Positions 6,008 to 15,000 of a stretch of DNA of 22,336 nt are shown here, piece by piece. The notes beneath the pieces were generated by a model. It was not told the origin of the DNA and did not search any database. It saw only the letters and a list, made by a program, of their open reading frames with translations. The first letter of the stretch is position 1. The number at the start of each line of letters is the position of its first letter. The stretch comes from JAHJFW01 sp964595075. GTDB lineage: Bacteria; Patescibacteriota; Patescibacteriia; 2-12-FULL-60-25. A program made the position numbers and the translations under genes. The DNA lies in contig CAZQNT010000013.1 of the NCBI GenBank assembly GCA_964595075.1, forward strand, positions 1 through 22,336, in the 5' to 3' direction.

Positions 6008-7201
6008 TCACATCATCTTCTTTCTTATAAATGCCGGAATTTCCAAATCACTTTCTCCAGCTTCTTTTTCCGATACGCGCGGCTGTGGAGGAGCCTGCGG
6101 TCGCGGCTGCTGGGTCGGAGCGTAAGAAGGAATCTGAACGTGAGGTTGGCGTGGAGCGGGAATGGTTTCAACGGGTTGCGGAGCCGGTTCTACAATCGGC
6201 GGTTGTGTCGCCGGCTGATATCTGGGCTCCGGAGCAACCTGGCGCGGAATAGGAGCTTGGCGCGCAGAAAAAGGAAGGCGCTCCAATGCATCCGGTTGAC
6301 GCGGCGGAGTGTAATTTCCGAGCGGCAAAACCGTCTTGATCTTCGGACGGTCCGAACGCGTTTCAAAACCGGTAGCGATCACAGTGACTTTAACTTCGTC
6401 CTTCAGGGCCTCGTCTATTATGGCGCCCAAAATAATCTTAGCTTGAGGATCGGCTGATTGAGTAATGACTTTCGCGGCTTCCTGCAATTCGTACATACTT
6501 AAATTCGATCCGCCGGTGATTGTGAACAATACGCCCTTAGCCCCGTCGATTGATACTTCAAGCAGAGGTGACGCTATCGCGCTCTTCGCGGCTTCAGCAG
6601 CCCTGTTGTCGCCGCTACCGCGTCCGATTCCCATTAGAGAAGAACCGCGATTGGACATGATGGATCGAACGTCCGCAAAATCCACGTTGATAAGTCCTGG
6701 AACTGTAATAAGTTCCGAGATGCCTTGGACGCCTTGACGTAGCACGTCGTCAACAATTTCAAAAGCATCCAGAAGCGTAGTTTTTCGATCTACTATTTGC
6801 GAAATCCGGTCGTTAGGAATCGTTATCATCGTATCCACGCATTCCTCCATTTGATCGTACGCGTCGTCCGCAATGGTCTTTCTTTGCGCTCCTTCAAATA
6901 CGAACGGACGGGTCACCACGGCTACTGTTAATGCGCCGATCTCTTTAGCTATTGCCGCAATCTTCGGTCCCGCGCCGGAACCCGTGCCTCCGCCAAGTCC
7001 ACAAGTGATAAAAACCATATCCGCTCCTTTGAGAGCTTCTCGAATTTCATTTTGACTTTCTTCCGCGGCGCGAGCTCCGACCTCCGGATCCATTCCGGCT
7101 CCGAGCCCGCGAGTGACTGTTTTTCCAATATGGATTTTCACGCTTGCCTGGCAATGATGCAACGCCTGAACATCCGTATTCGGTGGATTTATTTCTGCCA
7201 T
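6008..7201 (-). CDS. ftsZ: Cell division protein FtsZ, apparently lacking the N-terminal T1-loop region
   Basis: A 397-aa protein. Tubulin-like GTPase motifs are present: the G-box GLGGGTGSGAG (68-78), NDR (130-132), the T7 loop PGLINVDFADV (168-178), and the tail DLEIPAFIRKKMM after a Pro/Gln-rich linker (about 300-380). FtsZ polymerises into the division ring. It is odd that the sequence begins MAEINP and then goes straight to NTDVQALHH. In other FtsZs about 35 residues lie between these two points, including the first strand and the GGxGGNA(V)NRM loop that contacts the nucleotide. The upstream 168 bp do not encode the missing part in any frame that I can see. An assembly deletion is the simplest reason. 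A promoter candidate lies at 7270-7298 and a terminator at 5978-6002. Confidence 0.95.
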   Translation of the reverse strand: MAEINPPNTDVQALHHCQASVKIHIGKTVTRGLGAGMDPEVGARAAEESQNEIREALKGADMVFITCGLGGGTGSGAGPKIAAIAKEIGALTVAVVTRPFVFEGAQRKTIADDAYDQMEECVDTMITIPNDRISQIVDRKTTLLDAFEIVDDVLRQGVQGISELITVPGLINVDFADVRSIMSNRGSSLMGIGRGSGDNRAAEAAKSAIASPLLEVSIDGAKGVLFTITGGSNLSMYELQEAAKVITQSADPQAKIILGAIIDEALKDEVKVTVIATGFETRSDRPKIKTVLPLGNYTPPRQPDALERLPFSARQAPIPRQVAPEPRYQPATQPPIVEPAPQPVETIPAPRQPHVQIPSYAPTQQPRPQAPPQPRVSEKEAGESDLEIPAFIRKKMM

Positions 7202-7230
7202 ATTCGTTGAGTAAAATTTGTAATCATTCA

Positions 7231-7246
7231 GGGCTCTTATGAGCCC
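7231..7246 (-). promoter_or_regulatory. Hairpin in the ftsZ leader
   Basis: GGGCTC and GAGCCC pair perfectly around ATAA on the minus strand and are preceded by five Ts rather than followed by them. It therefore is not a terminator for the ftsA direction. It would sit in the roughly 60-nt 5' leader of ftsZ if the promoter at 7270-7298 is used. Its role is unknown. Confidence 0.4.
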
Positions 7247-7269
7247 AAAAAGTGTTCTCTTACCAAAGA

Positions 7270-7298
7270 ACGATACAAACGCGACACAAGAACGTCAA
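7270..7298 (-). promoter_or_regulatory. Candidate sigma-70-type promoter for ftsZ
   Basis: TTGACG (7298-7293), a 17-bp spacer and TATCGT (7275-7270) on the minus strand, within the 168-bp ftsA-ftsZ intergenic region. It matches 5/6 and 4/6 of the consensus and would give an mRNA with about 60 nt of leader. This is unsupported beyond the motif. Confidence 0.4.
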
Positions 7299-7334
7299 GC
7301 GACTCGTCGTTTGAAAAACCTTCCCTCTCTGCCG

Positions 7335-7363
7335 CTACCAACTACCAACTACTCACTACTAAC
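7335..7363. repeat. Short CTACCAA/CTACTAA-type tandem tract
   Basis: A degenerate 7-base periodic stretch (CTACCAACTACCAACTACT and similar) immediately downstream of ftsA. It is low complexity with no known function, and is possibly a remnant of a slippage-prone tract. Confidence 0.4.
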
Positions 7364-7369
7364 TTCCCA

Positions 7370-8635
7370 TCACGGCATGAAACTTTTTCCTATTTTTTTG
7401 ATCGGTCCGATGATAGATTGAAATAATCCCTTCTTCTGTGATCCGCTGTTCCAATTCGGGCGGACTGTTTCTTGATTTCTAATTGATTCGAATCCCCACA
7501 GTACTAGTCCTACTGCGGTACTGTACGCGGGATCATGAGCCAATTCAGGAAGCGAGCTCTGGACTTGCGACTGTCCTACGAAAGCCGGCAACTGAAGAAT
7601 GCGTTTTGCCGCGTGGACGAGACCGGGTAATTTTGCACCGCCTCCTGAAAAAACTATTCCGGCAGGAAGCATTCCCGAACGATCTATTTTTTTCAATTCA
7701 TCTTCGACTTTTTCCAAAAGCTCCTCGACCCTCGCTTCGATTATTTCGCTGACGTATTGAATGGAAACTATCTCCGATTGATCCGCGCCATATTCTCGAA
7801 CGTCGATCTCGTCTCGTCGCCCCGCGTCTTCCGGAACCGCACTGCCACGTTCACGCTTAATAGCTTCGGCGACGTCGAGCGCTACGCGCAGACCGATCGC
7901 CACGTCTGAAGTGATGTGATCTGAACCGATTCCAATGGTAGTCGCGTGTAACAACTCCCCGTCCTCGTATACAGCCAGACCGCTTGTTGAAGCTCCGATG
8001 CAAAGTACACACACCCCAAGCTCTTTCTGACGCGGCGTCAGAACCGCTTCCGCGGCGGCCAATGGCGCATATACCAACTCATCAATATCCAATCGCGTCC
8101 GAAAAACGGCACGCGTGATATTCCGAACATGACTTGCCAATCCCTGAATCACCAACACGTCCGCCTCAAGCCGTATCCCCTGCATGCCGATGGGATCTTT
8201 GATGTCTCTTTGCCCATCAACCGTAAACCGCTGCGGGAGCAGATGCAAAATCTCCATGTTTGCCGGATTGGCGCCGGCGCGAGCGGATTCTATTGCGCGA
8301 TCCACGTCTTCTTTTCGAATTTCACCGTCAGGACGCGAAACGCCGATTACGCCTTTCGCCTTGCTTGCCGTGATGTGCGATCCGCCAATTCCTACAAAAG
8401 CATTTTGTATAGGCACTCCAACCAGCCTCTCTGCCTGTTCCAATGAACCGGAAATTGCGCTTACCGCGTCTTCAAGAGACGTAATACACCCTTTTGAAAA
8501 ACCGCCGGAAGGATGCTCGATAAGGCCGATGATATTCAATAACGACCGTTTATCCTGTGATAGCGAAACCTGGCCCACAGCGATTCGTATGTGTGAGCTT
8601 CCAAGATCGATTCCGACCAGGGTTTCGTCTTTCAT
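7370..8635 (-). CDS. ftsA: Cell division protein FtsA
   Basis: A 421-aa actin-like protein that tethers FtsZ to the membrane. The phosphate-1 motif GIDLGSSHIRIAVG (8-21), an SHS2/1C region (about 80-165), the adenosine motif GIVFSGGGAKLPGL (326-339) and a C-terminal amphipathic helix GLFQSIIGPIKKIGKSF (403-419) for membrane binding are all visible. The phosphate-2 region reads VLCIGASTSGLAVY (210-223), where DIGGGT-like residues are expected. The acidic residue is replaced by Cys, so nucleotide handling may differ. Its ATG overlaps the dgkA stop as ATGA. ftsZ follows after 168 bp. No Shine-Dalgarno. Confidence 0.95.
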   Translation of the reverse strand: MKDETLVGIDLGSSHIRIAVGQVSLSQDKRSLLNIIGLIEHPSGGFSKGCITSLEDAVSAISGSLEQAERLVGVPIQNAFVGIGGSHITASKAKGVIGVSRPDGEIRKEDVDRAIESARAGANPANMEILHLLPQRFTVDGQRDIKDPIGMQGIRLEADVLVIQGLASHVRNITRAVFRTRLDIDELVYAPLAAAEAVLTPRQKELGVCVLCIGASTSGLAVYEDGELLHATTIGIGSDHITSDVAIGLRVALDVAEAIKRERGSAVPEDAGRRDEIDVREYGADQSEIVSIQYVSEIIEARVEELLEKVEDELKKIDRSGMLPAGIVFSGGGAKLPGLVHAAKRILQLPAFVGQSQVQSSLPELAHDPAYSTAVGLVLWGFESIRNQETVRPNWNSGSQKKGLFQSIIGPIKKIGKSFMP

Positions 8636-9018
8636 AAAAGGAGAAAAAGTTCTTTCAGATGCGGCCCTAAAATCGCAATGCCTATCACCGCAGAACAGAT
8701 CGACGCGAGAAGGACGGCCCCTGCCATGAGATCTTTTACGTCTCTGGCATATTCATGGAGCCGCGGCTTGAACAAATCAACCAAGCGCTCTACCGAACTG
8801 TTCAGCAATTCTAGCACAAGAACGGCGCCTACGCATAGAAAAAGAAGCGACTGTTCTGCTCTGGTGATAGAAAATAAAAAAGAAACTGCCAGAACCGTGA
8901 GACCGATAAAAAGTTGTATGCGAAAACTGCGCTCCGTGCGGAATGCAAGAAAAATTCCCTTCATCGCGTTGGAAAAACTTTTTACGATTTGATGAAGGGC
9001 GGTTGGCATAATGATCAT
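8632..9018 (-). CDS. Diacylglycerol kinase / undecaprenol kinase family membrane protein
   Basis: A 128-aa protein, the usual length for the DgkA family. It starts MIIMPTALHQIVKSF and has a short basic N-terminus (FRTERSFRIQ) and three hydrophobic segments (about 37-53, 55-75, 96-118). The active-site-like stretch ELLNSSVERLVDL corresponds to the E-N-x-x-I-E motif, and RDVKDLMAGAVLL to the family's KDxxAxAVL. In Gram-positive-type members the substrate is undecaprenol, which recycles the wall lipid carrier; that assignment is inferred here. An in-frame start 63 bp upstream exists, but ATG 9018 overlaps the ybeY stop as ATGA and fits the family start. The stop overlaps ftsA in the same way. 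Confidence 0.88.
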   Translation of the reverse strand: MIIMPTALHQIVKSFSNAMKGIFLAFRTERSFRIQLFIGLTVLAVSFLFSITRAEQSLLFLCVGAVLVLELLNSSVERLVDLFKPRLHEYARDVKDLMAGAVLLASICSAVIGIAILGPHLKELFLLL

Positions 9019-9461
9019 ACGACTCTTGAAACCACTCGCTCTTGCAAGGCGAACATTCGTTCCTCCTGTTTTTTCGAACAATGATCGTATCCGAAAAGGT
9101 GGAGCATGCCGTGGGCGATGAGACGTACGACCTCCTCCTTAAACGAGACTTCGCGTTCGACCGCATTGCGTTTCGTAGTCGCTGACGAAACCAGTATATC
9201 CCCCCACTCCTTTTTGCGATTTTTGCCGAGTCGTCCGTCCGGAACGCTGGGGCCTGAAGAAAAAGACAAAACATCGGTTGGCGCATCTTTTCCGAGGTAT
9301 TTTTTATTCAATACACGAATCTCTTTATCGCTGATAAATCCGACTCCTACGGATCCGTTCGGCCGTCGCCGCGTAACGCCGAAAGTCCCTTCAATAGTAC
9401 GCTTAATAAGCGGGCGACTGATACGCTCCGGCAGCATTCCCGAACAGACGACATCTATCAT
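9015..9461 (-). CDS. ybeY: Endoribonuclease YbeY (16S rRNA maturation)
   Basis: A 148-aa protein of normal length. The metal-binding signature HGMLHLFGYDH (117-127) contains the three His residues that hold the zinc. ISDKEIRVLNKKYLGKDAPTDVLSF (43-67) and WGDILVS (86-92) match the conserved central part. YbeY processes the 3' end of 16S rRNA and takes part in ribosome quality control. The ATG overlaps the stop of the preceding membrane-protein gene (ATGA), and its own stop overlaps dgkA. This suggests translational coupling through the whole run. Confidence 0.95.
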   Translation of the reverse strand: MIDVVCSGMLPERISRPLIKRTIEGTFGVTRRRPNGSVGVGFISDKEIRVLNKKYLGKDAPTDVLSFSSGPSVPDGRLGKNRKKEWGDILVSSATTKRNAVEREVSFKEEVVRLIAHGMLHLFGYDHCSKKQEERMFALQERVVSRVV

Positions 9462-10779
9462 GGCGCGACGGACGACTGCTCCGAAACCGAAGTTGCGGCN
9501 NNNNNNNNNCTTCGGTTTCGACCGGAACCGGCTGCGAGATCACTCCGCTTGTTGTAGCGGACGGCTCAAATGGCAACGGAACTTCGGTTTCGGAAGTGCT
9601 AATCTTGGGCAATCCGCTAAGCACGAGCGAGTTCAGCATCATCGAATACGTTGTCCTATAGTTGATAAACGTCTGTCCGTCTAGATCATAAGTCATCACG
9701 AACACGCGGTCGCCCCATGGAATAAACGTACTAAGAAGATCCGCGCCGATAACCCCTTCATATCCCCCCTTGGAACGATATTTCAAAACTTGCGTGGAAG
9801 CTACGCCGGGGTGCGTGTCCAAGTACCATTGCAGTATCGGTTTCTTTTCCGGATTGTTCTCGATCGTGACCTTAAACAATTCCCCGTGTTTTGTATCGAT
9901 CGTCGCGCGCGAGCCGTCCGTAGCATCCATCGCAATACTCCAAGACGCCGGAATACTCATCACCCAACCGATCGACGCGGTAACAATTTTTACTAGAGAC
10001 GAGTCGAGAAGGCGGACGGGCGCCTGCCCGGCGGGATTGTAGAGATGGAACACTTCGTTGCCATCCAAGAAACCGTCGCCATCAGTATCCGGAGTCCGCG
10101 CATCCGTGACATACAAAACTTCTTCGAGATCCGTAATTCCATCGGAATCCGTATCCAAACCGGCTGGCGGAAGCGTGGGCGCCGGCGGCGATTCCGGAGG
10201 AAGATTCGGTACCGTGGCAAAAGTCGCTTCGCTCGGCGCCGATTCACCGGCGATGTTCAAAGCGATAACGCGGTATGAGTATGACTTTCCGGGCTCAACC
10301 GAAGCATCGAGGAACGACGTGCTATTAGGAGGAAGATTCGTAACCGGAGTGAAGCTGCCGGTTCCCTGATCGCGCTCGACGCGGAATCCGGATTCATTGT
10401 CCGACTTGTCGGTCCAGTTCAAGATCACGCTTTGCGGATTTGTCGACGTTGCAGCTACGTCACTCGGCGCATCGGGCGGCTTTGGAACAGGCTGTGGAGG
10501 AGCTTCAACAACAACTGGCGCCGGTTTGGGAAAAATCAGATCTCTATTGAAATATACGAACCCGCCGGAAACGGCAAGCAGCAAAACAACGCCGATAATG
10601 ACAGGCGCCATAATGCTTCGTTTTTTCGTCTCCGTAGCCGGAGCAACGGGCGCCTCCACCTTCTTCTCCTCAATTCGCGTCTTCAAAGCCGCGCCGTAAA
10701 ACTTATCCGGTATTGTGTGGATTTCCAATTCTTGTTCCGACCCTGTTGCGGCCGGTTGCGCTTGTACCGGTTCCGTCAT
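9458..10779 (-). CDS. Single-pass membrane protein with FN3 domain and DxDxDG Ca-binding repeats (contains assembly gap)
   Basis: About 440 aa. The cytoplasmic N-terminus (1-56) includes IHTIPDKFYGAA. It is followed by a TM segment (57-77), a Pro-rich linker (84-104), an FN3 domain (about 103-190), two thrombospondin-type-3-like Ca loops LDTDSDGITDLEE and PDTDGDGFLDGNE (208-242), and a C-terminal alpha/beta domain (about 258-400) starting VTASIGWVMSIPASW. The C-terminus crosses the N-run. Reading back from ybeY, AATSVSEQSSVAP then TGA at 9460-9458 is the probable end, with an ATGA overlap to ybeY. The frame across the gap is off, so the gap length is not exact. It is a paralogue of the next gene upstream, which suggests an envelope protein family. 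Confidence 0.8.
9500..9509. other. Assembly gap (10 N)
   Basis: The N-run interrupts the 3' end of the membrane-protein gene. The frame does not connect with exactly 10 bases, and ACTTCGGTTTCGGA-like sequence occurs on both sides (Thr-Ser-Val/Glu-rich tail). This hints that a short tandem repeat was not resolved by assembly. Confidence 0.95.
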
Positions 10780-11795
10780 AGCGTGTTAAGCGAATCAATG
10801 AACAATCCGTAAAGCGCGCGAAAATCCACTGACGTGGCATCGTTAACTCCATATCGGACTATGAACGCTTCATCGCCCGCAATGACAACGGTCGCGAGAC
10901 CGTCCGAGGAACGCCACGCCTTATAACCAGCGCTTGTAGTAAACGGTGTCAGTTCGTTTACAGGCAATGCGGATTCGGCTAACGCCCAGTCCTCGACTGT
11001 CATATTGTCCGGTTTATCGGCAAGACGCAAAATTGAAATCTGAAAGAGCGCCGGAGTATACGTGTTGATGGTTATGCCGCTTTCCGTTTCAGCCGACGTC
11101 CAGGTTTCCGGAATTAGCGCGGAATTAATTATGCCGATTTTAACGGTCTGAAAACTATCAGACGACGCAAGCTTCGCTTGTGGTTTAGCCGGATCATACC
11201 CGCTCTTCACTTCGCTGCCGTCCGTAAACCCGTCGCCGTCGCTGTCGGGATTTACGCTGTTCGTACCGAATATGGCTTCCTCGGCGTCGGTCAAACCGTC
11301 GCTGTCCGTATCCGTTCCTTCCGAAGCAACCGCGGCTGCCGGAGGCGCGATAGGAACGGGAGCCGGAATTTCCGGAGGCGGTTCGGGAAGCGCGGGCGGA
11401 ACTTCAACAATGGGCTCGGATTCCGCAGGAACCACGGCTGGCGCGGACGACGGCGCGATTGAGGATTCAGGAGTTACCGACGACGGACGTATGAAAAAAT
11501 ACCAGAAAGCTCCGCCGATAAGCGTCACTACGGCTAAAATCAAAATCGAAAGGATGATCAGCTTAATCGGAGATCTCCTTGGCGCCTCAATAATCGGTTG
11601 CGCGGATGAAGCTGCTGGCACGGTTTTATCCAGCTCAGCAAAAATATCCTCCGGCTCCTTTTTGCCGGTACCTTCTTTCCCTTCCCCTTGCGAAGTGGAA
11701 GTTAAAGAGGGTTCTGCCTGTGGCACGGGTGGTACAGGTGCTGGAGCCATGGGAGTCGGCTCGACGGGGAGGTTGGATGGTGGGGCGTCAAACAT
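10776..11795 (-). CDS. Single-pass membrane protein with DxDxDG Ca-binding repeats
   Basis: A 339-aa protein. The N-terminal 70 residues are Pro/Ala-rich, followed by basic residues (APRRSPIK) and a TM segment (77-101). A long Pro/Ala/Glu linker (110-158) follows, then paired Ca loops TDTDSDGLTDAEE and PDSDGDGFTDGSE (161-195). The C-terminal domain (about 210-339) resembles that of the next gene: a strand, then ALIPETW, ISILRLADKP, AGYKAWR and FRALYGLFIDSL. The likely topology is cytoplasmic N-terminus and extracytoplasmic C-terminus. Its stop overlaps the next start as ATGA. Function unknown. A role in the envelope, perhaps with the giant protein encoded just upstream, is inferred from position. 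Confidence 0.82.
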   Translation of the reverse strand: MFDAPPSNLPVEPTPMAPAPVPPVPQAEPSLTSTSQGEGKEGTGKKEPEDIFAELDKTVPAASSAQPIIEAPRRSPIKLIILSILILAVVTLIGGAFWYFFIRPSSVTPESSIAPSSAPAVVPAESEPIVEVPPALPEPPPEIPAPVPIAPPAAAVASEGTDTDSDGLTDAEEAIFGTNSVNPDSDGDGFTDGSEVKSGYDPAKPQAKLASSDSFQTVKIGIINSALIPETWTSAETESGITINTYTPALFQISILRLADKPDNMTVEDWALAESALPVNELTPFTTSAGYKAWRSSDGLATVVIAGDEAFIVRYGVNDATSVDFRALYGLFIDSLNTL

Positions 11796-11805
11796 AAGAG
11801 TATTA

Positions 11806-12048
11806 TTATTCGATTAATCCTTCGTTCAATTCTTCGGTCGTCGGTACCGGATCGCCTTCCTGCCACGGTCTCTCCACCTGATACGAATCAAGCGGCTTCG
11901 TATCCGTGGCCGCAGTTGACTGCGCGGAAGAGCCGCCGACAACTCGTGTCTCCGTTTGCCGCTTTCTTAGCAATAATACACCGACAACCACCAATGCGAC
12001 CACTACGATCGCGAGTATGACTGAATAGATTCGTGTACGAAGTTCCAT
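11806..12048 (-). CDS. Small single-pass membrane protein, 80 aa
   Basis: MELRTRIYSVILAIVVVALV starts a basic end followed by a TM helix (about 7-27) that finishes LLLRKRQTE. An extracytoplasmic or cytoplasmic tail (30-80) is rich in Ser, Thr, Asp and Pro, with the acidic end TTEELNEGLIE. I recognise no family. It sits 5 bp after the giant gene's stop and 10 bp before the next start, so it belongs to the same operon. No Shine-Dalgarno precedes it. It may be an anchor, a small accessory subunit, or a signal-relay peptide for the surface protein. That is inference. Confidence 0.7.
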   Translation of the reverse strand: MELRTRIYSVILAIVVVALVVVGVLLLRKRQTETRVVGGSSAQSTAATDTKPLDSYQVERPWQEGDPVPTTEELNEGLIE

Positions 12049-12053
12049 ATTTG

Positions 12054-15000
12054 TCAGTAGTTCGCCCTAGACCACGCCTTCCATTGCGCAGGGTTGCTCT
12101 GCTTATAGGTGACGCACGTCGAGCCGTTAATCGCCTTGCAATCGTCGTCCGTACTACAAGTCCTCCATAACGACTCCTCATTACCATCACCAGGAAATGC
12201 GCAATACTTAGTCCTCCAAAAACCGTCGAACCCGTGTTCATAAACAGCCACGCCTTCCGTATTTTCCGAAGAAGAACGACCCCACTTTAATGCGTTTCGC
12301 ACGATCACTGATCCGTCTCCGGAATACAAGTCCGCGATATGCCAGAACTTGCAATCTCCCTTGCAGCTTCCTTCTTTTAAGTCCTTGGCATTAACCTCGA
12401 GAATTTGCTTGTCAGTAGAAATCACCGCCGTATAACCTTTATTTATCAAATGCGACTTGAGAACGTTAGTGGTATTGTTATTAATCGGCGATATGGATTT
12501 CCCAACCTGATAATCCCAGAACATTCGCAAGGGTTCTTGCGCATTTCCGAAAGCGGAATAGCGGAAGTACGTCGTAAGTGGACCTTCCTTGTAGAAATCG
12601 CAGATATTCCACCAAGTATCTTCGCATGGCCAAGGTTTATTCAAAGCTAATGCCGCCGTTTGGCTAAGTCCTTGTGAACATTTTTCATAATCCCCCGGAT
12701 TTGCCAGCAAACAAGCACTCCGTCCCTCCACCGGACAATTATTTACCTTGGTACCATATTCTCCCGCATAACCTCCCACTTTTTCTCCTGCATTATGCAA
12801 ACAAAGCAGGTACGCGTAAGGCAATTGCGAGACATCGAGATTTCCGCGAGTCTTGCTGCTCCACGTAATATCGCGAGCGCACTGCTGGGTGCTTGCCGGT
12901 CGGTTCGCGTATATACAAGATTTGATATCTTCCACTTTTGACGTTGCCGTGTATGCGTAAGATTCCGGAATTACAAGGTGATTGTTAAATCCTCCGCTGA
13001 TTCCGTTCGCCATCGTGGTCCACGGCTTTTCCCACAGCACCGTGAAATACGCCTCGCCTTTACCAGGTCGTGGGAATAGATAAATCTTTCCGTCTTTTTT
13101 CTGACTTACTGCGTCGAGATAATTATCAACTCCAAAAGTAGGAGTGGTAAGCGGCCAATATCCTCCGCGGATTCCCTCGTCAATCGAATACGTATACTGC
13201 CATCCCGGCGCCTTCGGATATCCGCAACTCGGACGATTCGGTTGGTTGCCGGTACATGGATTATCGTCGTATTTATCAACGATCAATTTGTATTGCGCAC
13301 ATTCACTGCGATTATTCAACCCCGTGATCTGAAAATTACCGTTGTCGTCACTCGAAGTCTGTTTGACCAAAACTCCCTTATAGATCAACGAAACTTTTGC
13401 GAGCGGAACAACCTGATTGTACACGGCGTCAAAAAGCTGTCCTTCAATCGTGCCGGTACCAATATCATCGCTGCATTTGCCGCATCCGGAGAACGAGCAT
13501 GAAGAACCGCATGAAATCAAGGCCGGGCTTCCCTCGGTTTTAATTCCGACGCCTAAAGCCGGTCCTTTTTCACGCACGCATTTCCAAAACTCATTCGTTG
13601 TCGGCATTTCATCAGGAAACGTGAACGCGAACTTTTCGCCTTCTTTTAGACCAAGACATTCGTGAAACGCGGTTTTTTCGTATTTCTTGAACCCTCCGAA
13701 TACAGGGTCGGCCGATGGCACGGTTTCGGTATTCCCATCGAGAGAGAACAATGCGGGTTTTATTCCATTAGAAGGAAAATCGTACCCGATCGCCTGACAG
13801 GTTATTCCGGTCTCGGTAGTTTGTACGCACGGAGTTTTTTCGCAATCCGCGTTCAGATACGGACAAAGGAACTTTTGATTAAAACTGTAATTTTTTTCGC
13901 AATCCGAAACCTGATCCTCCTTGATCGTAACCGTCTGCGTTCCGTCGCATTGCTCAGGTCCGTTCTTTTTCGCGTCTCCGCAATATCCTCCCGCGGTCGT
14001 GAGGAACTTGCATTGCGTGCTGCACGAGGCGCAGGTGGGATTGTAATCCGCAGAACACGTCACCTTTCCGTTTTGCGATCCCGCGTCGCAATCCTCCACT
14101 CCCATCAGCGGCTTTCCGTCTCCGCAAACATTTTTCTTGCACGACGACGTGCACGCCTTGGTATCTCCGTTTCCGGAGCCGTCGTCGCATTCCTCCGACG
14201 GCTTGTCTATAATTCCGTCTCCGCAGAAATTCAAAACCTTACACGGTGACCAATTGGTATACGAACACTGGCTAAGTCCGGACGTGTTGCATGTACGAAT
14301 GTGGGCCGTCGGATATTCCTGACATACACCCGGTATCGTCGATAGCGAACATTGGACATCGGAGGAACACCTGCCTACAAATTCTTGAACTGACCGGCAA
14401 GACGTTTTTCCACCCGATTCCTTGACGCAATCCGCGTTCTCCTTGCAAACCTTAAACAAGGAAGGGTCGTGATTTTCCGTTTCATACGTCGGCGTTACGC
14501 ACTGCTTCAGCGAGCCGGAACATTTCTTGATCTTTACGTTTTCACAGGACGCGAGCGGGTCGATACCGTCGGATTTCGCGCATTTCCCATTCTCACCGCA
14601 ATCAGCATCCACCGAACACGGTTCGTCTAGCGCGCTCCCCGCCTTACAAATCCCCTTCGTGGTTGTCTGCGTCTGCCCGTCGCATTGTTCCGGCGCAGTT
14701 ACGACGCCGTCGCCGCAATATGGAGCGATTCCCTTACAATCAAGACTGCAACTATTCGTGATAGTGCACGAGCCATTCGTATCGCAATAATCGCCGTTTC
14801 CGGTTCCTTGCAAATTCGACGGGCCGTTATCGCACATTTCTCCGGGGGAAATCTGCTGGTCTCCGCAGTACGCGGCGTAGCCGTTGCATTTGATGTTGCA
14901 GTGTCCGTACGAACCGTTCAAAATCCCGTCATCGCAAAGCTCGCCCGAGGAAACGCACTTTCCGTCCGCGATATTTTTCCCGTCGCCCTTGCACTCATCG

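Noticed and set aside
9403..9500. C-terminus of the FN3 membrane protein read straight through the N-run (ending near 9403)
   Set aside because: That tail is out of frame with the Thr/Ser-rich tail, overlaps ybeY deeply and depends on the gap being exactly 10 bases; the alternative end at 9458 gives an ATGA overlap as in the neighbouring genes.
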